The notes under the pieces were generated by a model, which made no database searches, had not been told where the DNA came from, and saw only the letters and a list, made by a program, of their open reading frames with translations. 64,000 bases of DNA from Acanthornis magna (Eukaryota > Chordata > Aves > Passeriformes > Acanthizidae). Location of the stretch: assembly GCA_036785705.1 (NCBI GenBank), contig JAWUZG010000135.1, forward strand, positions 4,526,001 to 4,590,000, read 5' to 3'. Position numbers and translations under genes: made by a program. This document shows, piece by piece, positions 1 to 10,700 of the stretch (the first letter of the stretch is position 1; each line of letters starts with the position of its first letter).

Positions 1-1628
1 TCTGCTGGCAACTTAAAACATCAATAATGCAGAGAATGGGGAGCTCTGTCTGCTCGGTGGCATCAGTGGGTATGAAGCATGAGGATTTGATTTACAATTG
101 AAACTCTATCTCCATATTTTTATGTGGATTCATGACAGTATTTGCAATTACAGCCTACAAAGTCCTTCCTAGCAGAAAACTTGGGAAAATATGTGACCAG
201 TTGGATTGTAAGAATTTGTGCTAGAAATATGCAAAGTTCCTTTCTTTTCTCTCCAAACTGTGATGTGCTAATGTTGCCAAAATAGGTTCTTTCACGCTGC
301 TGTGCCAGAGGCCAATCCACACACAGAGCTGAGGTATTTTACCAAATATTTACAGTTCTGCACAGAGGGAGTGCTGGGTGGCAAATCCTACAAAGCCAGC
401 ACACCAACTATCAAAGCTTTTTACTATCTCATACAATTTACCAAAGGAAAAAATTCATTTTTATTGGCTACAACTTACATAACTTTCTGAGTAGTTAGTA
501 TTCTGTCTTCCATTGTTTAATGATTCTCTTGCTTCTCATGCTAATTAGTCCACATGCTCTTTCTCTTTCTCTTCTTTTGTGTCACTGAGTTTCTTGGGTC
601 AGTGGTTGCAAGTTCACACTTCGGGAAGTTGGAGCTGATTTCAGGAGTTGGTTTTAGAAGTTTTTCCCTTATCTTGGGAGTTCTTCCAGGTGTTCGTGTG
701 GCCTGTAAATCTGCATTTGTTGTGTGCACTGTCCGTGGGCATCCTTCTTCCCAAGCTTTGTTAACCTCCCCCTAGGTGTGAATTTATTGAAGCATGCCAA
801 GCCCTAAACCTTAACAAAGCAATTCTACCACCAAATAATTTGTCTTTCTAGCATCTGGACATCCCTGAGCTGCTCTCTGTTTTCATGGATTGAATCTCCT
901 TTCCAAGCTGTTTAGGCTTGAAAGTACACAAAGATCAAACATCAAAGAACATAATTTCTTAAGAAAATTTTACATATTCCACATTTTGCAACACTGATGA
1001 GCTATAAAAACATTGATATCTGTTTGCCTGTGGAAATAACGCTTATCTCTCAGATTTTGAGTATTTTAGCTGGGGAAGATCTGAAATGAGACTTCAGCTT
1101 TGTTTCATGTATGATTCTGTTATGTATTCAAGGAAACTCTTTTTGAACCTCAACAGTTTTTGAGGAAGTTTCAAGGTATTTGGTATCTTTTAATAGCTTA
1201 GTAAAGTTGGATGGCTCAAAAACATCTCTAGAGTAATGCTGTAAAAAAGAGGATTAATCAGTGAGTTTGACTTGCTGGAGGGGCCTGTGTTGAGGTTGGT
1301 TGTGGTGCCCACAGTGGTGCAGCTGTCTAAAGGTAACAGATCTCTGCTGGATTCAAAGTGATTTGGGGGAGTGACACTGTTCCCTTCTGACCACTGTGAG
1401 AGATGAATCACAGGAATGACAGCTGTGAGTTTAAATCTGAATCTTCCTGATGCCAGGTATTTTAACTTGGGCATAGTTGTTCAAATCAGTGAACTGCTAG
1501 TACTGAGTTGCCATATGATGTATTCCTCGAATCTTGCCTTGGTTGAAATGTTCTGTCTAGGTTTGCACAGGATGCGTATTTCTTCATTTTGTAGATATGT
1601 GACTCTTAACAGCTTTTCTTTCTTACAG
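1..1628. other. Intronic or 5' flanking sequence of FBXO15
   Basis: The exon at 1629 opens with a split codon, so an earlier coding exon must exist. None was found here. The stretch is AT-rich, lacks a CpG island and shows no clear promoter. It is most likely intron, with exon 1 upstream of the window. Short open frames here look like chance. Confidence 0.55.
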
Positions 1629-1746
1629 CTAGGTTAAGGACCTTTGCTGCCAGGCCTGGGGAATGCTCTGAGACCAAAAATGCTGGAATTAAAAGTCTGT
1701 ATTCGACACCTACCATAAAACCAAAACCAAATGCGTGCATTGAGAG
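1629..1746 (+). CDS. FBXO15: FBXO15 exon upstream of the F-box exon
   Basis: The exon follows a pyrimidine-rich acceptor (ttctttcttacag) and ends at the strong donor gtgagta. Its first two bases complete a codon from an earlier exon. It then reads RLRTFAARPGECSETKNAGI and on to a final split codon 'ag', completed by the 'c' that opens the next exon to give IES-MPSEM. That exact phase match, plus two good splice sites, is the main support. The N-terminus of this family is poorly conserved, so homology helps little here. Confidence 0.72.
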
Positions 1747-4700
1747 GTGAGTATGTCTTTACACAAGGAGTAAGAGTGGAAGAGTGGAAGTGTTGGCACA
1801 TTGAAAGTTTTGGCACATTGCCTCTGTGTTTATGCAACTAAGATTCTGAATGTAATACAATCATTGAGGTATTGGCATTATCATGCTACTCTTTAAAGCT
1901 CTCTGCTTCTGAAATAATGCTATAAATCAAGTGTTGCAAATAACAGTAGTAAAAGGACGAGAGCCACACCTGGGGTGTTGACTTTCACAGCACCTTGTAT
2001 TTTCAGCAGTGATTTGACCGTAATCAACGCTCGAGAAAATCAAAGTATAAAATCCATGTATTTTAAACTCCGTGTAGTTACAAGGTACTGCTCAAATGGT
2101 ACGAGGTTTCTATCTGTTAATACAAAAACCATGTTGGCTCATCTCCAGGGTATGTTCTGCTTGTCAGGCTTAGACTGGCGCTTTCATTTTCCAAAGCTTT
2201 CCAGAGGCACAGAGACATTGACATTTTCAGGATGCCACTTGGCTCTTGCTTTGAAGTTCACATCTTTCTTTTGACATAAATGAGAATTGTGCGAGACTCC
2301 TGAGCACATAGCGTTTGAAGATTATGATGAGGTAGAGCATGATCATTTCTGTCCTGGTGCATCTTGAGATGGGACACCACAGTCAAGAGGGAGAGTGAAT
2401 ATATCTGCAGTTTTGGAAAAGCTGGTCGTTGTGGAATAAATGTTAAAGTCACGGTACGAGCAATAAGAAACTGAAGCTAAATGAGGTAGTTTCATGTCAA
2501 ACTGGGTTAAAGTTAACAAAGTTTAATGAAAATGCAAACCCATAACTTTTCATGTAATAGTGCTATGCCACTTGAATAAGTTTTGATTAATTATTTTAGG
2601 CAAATACCACATACTGGAGACTGAAAATAGAACCCAAATTCCAGTTTAACTCTTCAGGTGACTTTTGATTCCTCTTCAGGTGATTTTTGATTCATCTATT
2701 TACAAGCTGCTGGTTTCCACCTCTTCTGTTTTTCTCTGGTTTGAAATTAAAATTCTCTGCCATTGCAGTTTCCGGAGTTTGCAGGCAAGTGTAACAGTAT
2801 TCGTCTCTTGTTTCCCAGCATGCCATCAGAAATGCTGCTGAAGGTATTTTCCTATTTGGATCCTGTGTCCCTGTTGTCTGCCGGTTGTGTGAATAAGCGC
2901 TTCTATGACCTGGCCAGTGACCAGTAAGGAAGAGGGAAGGTTTCAGTCATGCCCCAGTTGTAGTTATCTGAGTTATGAGTCTTTCTAATTTAGTTTCTCC
3001 GATGCCAGAGCACTGATGCTTGTACCTGTGTGCAGTTACTCTGCCGAAATTGCACTGCATAGCCCACAGGATGTGTTGCATGGAATTCTAGCTGTGCAAG
3101 CCCTGTTGTTTAATGGGAGTTATGAGGCAAAAACTAAATCCAGTGCTTTGAAATGTTGCTATTAGCACTTTTTTTTTTGTTTTAAAACTTGCATATATTT
3201 GTTTGTATTCACATGCACTTGCACAAACTTTTCTGCTCGAGTGATCCTAACTTGTGTGTCACCAGTAGCTTTGTGGAATGGTCATAGCTTTCACCATTTT
3301 GAAGTTCTGCTTATTTAGTTCTTTCATCAGGTTTTTGTAGAGGGGTTGATTCAATCAAATGATTCACTAGTGGTTTTTATCTGTTGCTCTGTTGGTCAAA
3401 TTTTGGTGATTTCTAAATTGAAACCAAAGAGATGAAGATAAATACTGACACTTTTTGTCTAAGGATTGCTTATACAGAGTACACCAATTGCTCCTACCGG
3501 TATCACGACAATTTTGTGAAAGGAAAAGGAGGAGAGACCCGGGTTGATATGTGATAACTAGGATGTCTGAGTATCCTTTGATTTTCTAGGATTGTACTGC
3601 ATTAGTGTTGTTTGAATGAGAAAATGTCTTCCTGTATAGGAAGTTGCTGCATCCAGTATGAATCCGTTTTCCCTTATTTGCCAAAACTTATACAGTCAAT
3701 TGGTTTACATTGGCTTTGACACCTTTAGAACCGATGAATTTAAAGGGAAGACTGTAATCCAGATGTATGTTTTGAGATTGTCAGCAGGTCAGTGTGGATA
3801 AAAATTGCATAGTTGACACAAATTATCTTAGTATGCATTTTCCACTTCAGGGTGGTAAGGCAGGATGAAATCACTGTGGCTGCTCAGGGCAGGATGATTT
3901 ATTTGCCTCCATCTCGATGATGTCTGTTTCCATTTTCTACTCTCAACAGAGATTAGAAAATGTGCACAAATGGGACTTGAGGATGAAAGGGCAGTGATAC
4001 TTTCCTAAACATTTGTGATTCCAGGTCCTCGTTCGTTTTCTCCTCTGTCTCCCTACCCTAACTGAATTTTTGAGCTTGAACTAATTTCTTTGGTTGCACA
4101 GCACTGTTTTTGGAAAGGAAGAAGCAATATATAACTGAGAGTGAGGACAAGGATGGTAGGTATTTGTGATTAGTCTGTCTTCAGTCAGCTAAATTGCTGA
4201 ATCTGTAACTTCAAAATGCAGGAAATGCCTACTGCTAAGCGCTGTCTTTTCAGCATCATAGAGTAAGATGCGGAGTATGTCTCTCCAAGAAAGAAAGGAT
4301 GGAGGGGAGGGGGAGTTGGGGAGGGGTTTCTAGTTAACAGGAGACTTTCATAGCAGGTTATTTTACTGGACTTTTTAGGCTGATTAGGACCAGTTGGATG
4401 ATAGCTCAATTTCCCCCAATGATTGTATGTCAAGCACATCTCTCCTTTGTTTACATTGCCGGACAGTTCTAAACCACTTTGGGGTTAAAAAAGAACTTCC
4501 CCTCTCCATCAGAAATGTTTTGTGCTATCTGGTAACTTGGTTGCCTTTCCTGGTCTTAAAAGAGAAGTGTCTGATATCTTTGTTGTGGGTAGGAGGCAAT
4601 GTGGGATGGATTCAGTCCTTGAATGCTTTCAGGAGAGGGCAAAATGCAATACAAAGCATAGCAGCCTAAGTTTGCCTGGGGATGAGTGAGGATTGGTAAA

Positions 4701-7700
4701 GGTAGTCTTGCCAATTAATGGTAGAAAATGTCTCTTGAGAATTTGTTGCCCTTCCCATTAATTTTCTTTAGTGCAGTTATGTGAAGTGTATGTCTGGCAC
4801 TTTAAAATTAGAAAACTTACTGGAAACCTGCATTCACAGATTATTGTTCGAATTCTTGTTGGTTCCTGTATTCAGTATTCCATGAACTGTCCTAGAGATA
4901 CTGAAATGTCCTAGAGGGCTGAAATGTGACCTCCTAGTTTTCCTGGCGTGAAGGAGATGAACCCATCATTACTGTCACATGTTTCTTTGTCTTCAGAAAG
5001 TCATGTCTTCTCTGAGCTTTTCCAAAGAGTGAAGAAGGGATTGACGTGACTCTGGTAACACCAAGCAAAGGTGTGAATCTGATTGTCCTCCTCCACTCCA
5101 CTTTCTGCTGTATCTGTGTGAGAAACTTGAAGTGTACAGATTACCTTTGTTGAATAAAAGGTATTAAAACACTTTCTCCACTAGCTGATTTTCTGTGAGG
5201 AGGATGCATCATTGTTTTGGGGTGGAATTTTCAAAATTTACTGCTTAACCTTTATCAGTTTTCACTTCCATTGCTGACTATGGCTCTGCTGTCGCTGAGC
5301 TTCATCCTGGATCCCATATTTTGAAGAAGGCAGACAAGACTGTTTTTGTGCTAACATTATGCTAACATTGTGCTAACATTTCAGCTTGGTGGTAGCTGAG
5401 ATGTGTGTATAAAAATTGAGTGACTGTTCTTGAAATTTATTCCTCTTCATTCTATTTTTATTTTCAGTGGACTTTGGCTGAAACTCTATTCCAGTGCTTT
5501 GCAACCAAAATGGACAATGTGGAAAATGAAGCCTAAACAACCAGAAACTGTTTCTTTGGGCTGTGATGCTCTACATGATAAGAACCCTGGGTACTGGAAG
5601 AATGAATCCATCTTCAAACAGACATCTGCCTTCAAAACGAGAGTAATGCTTCTCGCTAAACCTCTAGATCCTTATACAGGTCTTCCATTTGTGAGCAAAG
5701 AAGCTATGAAGTAAGCAATGCCTTGTCACAAAGAGATTTACTTGAGAAGAATGTACAAAATATTAATGGCTTGGGGGTATAGAAATAGAGCTATAAAATG
5801 GGAAGATGCGATGATAATCTAGAAATTGCTGAAACTGAGGAACATAAGTAGCAGTTAGTAGAAATATAAAACTGTTGAAAGCATAGTTTAACTGTTGTCA
5901 CTTTGGGAATTTTGTTTTAAACACCCCTCTCCCCTCTCAATTCCTAAATAACAGTGTCTCTGGCTTGAGTTGGGTAATTGCACTGAAGGACAAAAATGGA
6001 AAAGAACATGTAATGGAGAAGCCAAAGCTATCGTTTAAGGACACATCAGTTACCGTGCTTTGGTATGGTAGAGACTGGCTGTGCTTAGACATCCTGTCAA
6101 CCCTAAAACTGTATGGAGTTACACCATTGCTTCCTCCTCTGGGCAGACCTCCCAAAAAGAAGGGGTGAGTTTTAACTGAGGATTTTTGAAGATTTTTTGG
6201 GTGTGACTGGTGGATAATGTGTCTGTAGGAGCTGTCTGACATTGGTTTGACTCAACAAGTTAACTCGTTGTTAGAAAGCTTCCCTGTAGTATTTCTTCCT
6301 ATATTCTTCTCTTCATTGGTAGAGCTTTTTAGCAAGAAATAGCTGTGGGTAGGTAGGGTGTGGCAGTCGGAAGATGTCGTGCTGTACGGAAAGATAGGAC
6401 CCCTCCCCAGGTAGCCAATAGTGTTTAGTTTATGATGTAAGCAGACCGGTGTGACGTTGTAACCAAAGTTATATAATGCGGTGCTAATCACCAATAAATG
6501 CCATTTGCCGTCCACCACATTGGTGTCTGTGAGCTGATGGCCTGAGCGGCTGGGGGTTGGCCGCCGTGCCGTTCCTGAACCAGGTTGCCACACCTGAAAA
6601 GGCAGCAAATAGCATAATCCAACAAGCTATGGCATTAATTCATAGGTTAATGTAGGTACTGGCATGTGATATTCAGGCTGAGAGGTCCTGACTTGGAAAG
6701 CTGGGTTTAAGGCATAGACACAAATGAGCATGAAAGAAACATGTAAATCTAGGAGAATTTATTGTGAGAAACTTAGCTTGGAAAATGCCATCAATATTTA
6801 TGTGGCTACAGTCAGGTAATCTATGTTGTTAAAATTTATTTTGTGTCTGATAGGTGTGCGTGTGAGTTTATGGAACTTGGTGTTCAGCTATGTGTGCAGT
6901 CTTCAGTACATGCATATAAAAACACCAGTCCACAGCATATCTATTGTTTCTTAGCTTAAGTGTGTACAATAGGTTTTTTTCATTATATTCTGAGAAGATA
7001 CTGAAACGAAAAGTGTCTATTTGAGGTGTTTGGTTGCTGTTAAGGCGTTCTGCACACATCTGGAGTCTATGTGTACAGTATGTGCAGTATCAGCTACATG
7101 CTTCTTACACAAAGCCCCTAGTCACAGAGCTCTGAAAAGAGGGAATTGTTCACCTACAAAACACCTGGTTCCTCAAGCAGAAGCAAACTATTTGCTTGAA
7201 AAATAAATAAATCAAAAGAAGGCTTTTGTATAAAGTCAGCTGAAAAAGTCTTGCAGTCAAATTATGTGGGAAATGTAGTTGTTTTACCAAGATGATGATT
7301 CATATGTAGTAAATTATTAAAAAAAATAAAAGCTTGCAGGCAGTTGGTGTATTTATTTCACAGAACTGTAAGTTTTTAGAGATTGTGAATATAGATGAAA
7401 GGAGTGGTTTCACCAATTTCAATATATCCGTGTTAAGACCGTAAGGCAGTAGTGCAGGGAGTTTAGGAATGTTCCTGTATTAATATGAGCCTGATTGACT
7501 TAAAGATGGAAAGGGTTGAGGTTGATTAGGAAGAAGCTTTTTACTGTGAGGGTGGTGAGACACTAGAGCAGGTTGTGTGGGGAGGTCGTGGATGCTCCAT
7601 CCCTGGTGATACTACAGTGATACTGCTGGGAAATCTAGGAACTGTTTTGGATATGATAAGAGCCTAAGTTGGAAAAGGGTTTGAGAAAGACTTCTTTCTT

Positions 7701-10700
7701 CATTCTGAATAGGTAATGCAAACTCTGCTTTCTGCTCTTTCTTTTTAATGCATCATTGGTTCATAAGATTGTCCATGAACTTTTATTTAGGAGTGTTTTG
7801 GAGCTAAATGGCTTTAATTGTAGGCAAAATTGTAGGCAGAAAAAAAATTCTGAAAAAGGAAGGCTTCCTCTAAGAAAAACAATTTATTATATGTGCAATT
7901 TGGTCCTTTCCTTTGAATTTTGCTTCTGTGGAAGAAAAATTTACCTTAGTAGCTTGCTTGACACTGATAAATGTTCAGTGATTCTATCTAGTACCAATAA
8001 AGTATCAAAAATGAATTGGAAAGTAATTCTGTGGTATTTTGAAAAATTGGGCAAGCACATAAGTTCTTTTTTTTTAAGAGTGTTTTAGAAGATCATATAG
8101 TGGTTTTGCTTCTTTTCTTGTTAGGGGTTGAGATCCTGCTAGTGCACTGTAGTTGTTTGAATGTATAGTTTATGGCTCTGCATGCCAAACGCTTTCAAAA
8201 CCATTCTCATCCTGTGCTGTTGCTCAGACTTAAGCCAGTCAGTTAAAAATGAAATTAGGCTGAACTTTTACATGAATAAGGAGACATAGCCTTTTTCCTG
8301 CATTCTGCGTGTTCTTTCCAAAGACCTCGTCGATTTGCCTTGATTGCTGAATACAGTCTTGCTAACGTGACTGAAAGCAGTGTAGCAGTTGGTGCCGATG
8401 AGCTTGTCCAGCTCTTCAGTCTGAATCCAGGATTGTTAGGAGGAAATTGGAAGGTAAGATAACATTATGTTTCAATATTTTATTATGACTTGAAGGAATA
8501 GATTTTTTTTTTGCCTTGTAGTTTGGATTTGGGGAGGGTTTTTTTTAATTTGTTTTTTTTCCTTTGGATTTTGAAAGCTCTTTTCTAAACTAGTAACAAC
8601 CAAATGCATGTAGGGACAGCTAGAAGACGATTTATTGTATTCTAAAATGTAGGAGTATATATACTTTTCAAAAGGTTCACTTCTAATTCAAAGATCAGTT
8701 GTGTAAGATACTAGATTAAATACTGCATTCAGTTTTATTTGTTTTACAGTCTTCACATGCCCAAGTTTGATATCCTAGAGTAATTTTAAATAGAATGGTT
8801 GGAGGACAGATGTGCTTCTTCCTCTGATTCGTGCCATGCCCTGTGATGAGTTCCCACCTAGCAACTTAGCTTTCATCTCCATCACCAGGTAGCTATATCC
8901 TGCTCCAGCAGTAGGAATGCTTTAAATTGTGCCCTTTTGGGGGTATTACATTCTTGGTATTAAGAGCCTAACTTAAGCATTTAGTCTCTGTAGGGTGGGT
9001 GTAGAGATGAATGTCTTCAGAGGGCAGAACGGAACATCTGAAGCAGACTCCTATGCAAAAGGAATTGGCATTTTGCACGGAATGCACGGGGACCTCAGTG
9101 TCTGCCTGCAGCTGCACAGGGCTGGGCGCTGTGGAAGCCTGTCTCAGGTGTTCTGCTCTTGGTCTGAATTCAGAGGTGGCAGCCCTTTCTTCCTCCCCTC
9201 AGCCATGTTATTGATGAAGGTTTAGCCTGTCTGGCACTGGCCAGGAACTTTCCTAGGGAGTCTATGAATAGTTCCTCCAAGCTGTGCCTAATTTGCAGCT
9301 GCAAACATGCTGTGCACAATCTGGAGGCAATGTTTAAAACCACAGACGGACTATTTCTTTCACTCTTACTTTAAGGTAAGACTGAAAGTCCATTTCCTAG
9401 AAAACTGACCTGCATGAGTCTGTTCCAGGTTGTCTCAGTCTGTGAAAAGCTCTGATAAACCAACAGCCATTTCTCTTGTATCTTCACAAGTTTAGTAGGC
9501 TGGTGTCCCTGTGTTGTTGGCTCAATGGTCTTGCTCATGCATTGGCCCCTCCCACGCTTGGCAAGAGATTTCTTTCAGCACCTGGAAATGGTTCTATCAT
9601 AACAAAGTTCCACATAGACATTAAGAATTGTGTGCTTCACTCTAGTGTATTTCCCCTGCTTGCTTTTCTGAGCAGCAGTTCTTACTCTGTGTAGGCAGAG
9701 GTAGTTAGTAACTAGGTAGTTAACTGTCAGAGGGTGAAATAATTGTAAATGCCACATATCTTGGTTTTTTGCACATAGCTGCATAATAGAAACCACAAAC
9801 AGGTTACATGGGCCTCCTGGTATTTGGATAAAGAAAGACTGAGAAACTATGTGTTTGATAAATCTCCCTTGTTATATCTTCTATAGCTGTAATGTTGTAC
9901 TATGAAAATATAGAAGTAGTTAAGAAGCCAAAAGTTTGATTAGGGGATGTCATTTTCTGGTAACGCAGAGAGATGAAAACAGTAGTCGCCCACATTTCAG
10001 GAGAGTAATAGACTTCTGGCAGTGAATAATTTTCCTATTGACTTAGGTGTTTGTAAATGTATGACTTAAAAAATACATTTAAAGAAAAAAAGCTGACTTC
10101 CTAGCATTCTGTGTTCTTGAAGTAAATACATACCTCTGTCTCTATTTAGTTTTCACATTTATGTTTTCTTTAGGCATCTATGGAAGGTTATGTTCCTAAT
10201 GTTTTCCCAGGAGCACATAATCTGGTGAAGACATCCAAGGTTTTACTTTGCAATTCACCATTTCTCTTGAGTAATTCTGTACCCCTCACTGATGTTAGCC
10301 CTCTTTGCAAATAGTTCCTTACCTATGAAAATAAACTTGATGCTTCAGTAGTTGGGAGTAAGTGCTGTTTGATTCTGTTTAGGTACCTATTTTAAAGTGG
10401 AAAGTAGAAGTTAGGGAAGTACAATTCTTGGATTGCTCTCATAACTTTTGCCCTGGCATAGCTAGTTTCCCTGTCTTTCTCCATAAGATAGAAATGCTCT
10501 AATCTTTTTTATATATTCTGTACTCTTGTGAAAAGACACTAAAGGTTTTAGGAGTCCAAATGTTAGAGCAAGGCATTACTAACATTATTACAGTAACTGG
10601 CAGAGTAATAAGCAGCAGCATTTATCTATGAATTTTAATGCTTGGAAAGGCCCTCTGAAAAAAAGAATTTCCACATAAAAATACATCTACTTTAATTAAT

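Noticed and set aside
10173..10238. Possible FBXO15 linking exon reading MEGYVPNV and HNLVKTSK after a good acceptor (ctttag)
   Set aside because: No donor leaves the two bases required, and similarity to the family is only a few scattered residues.
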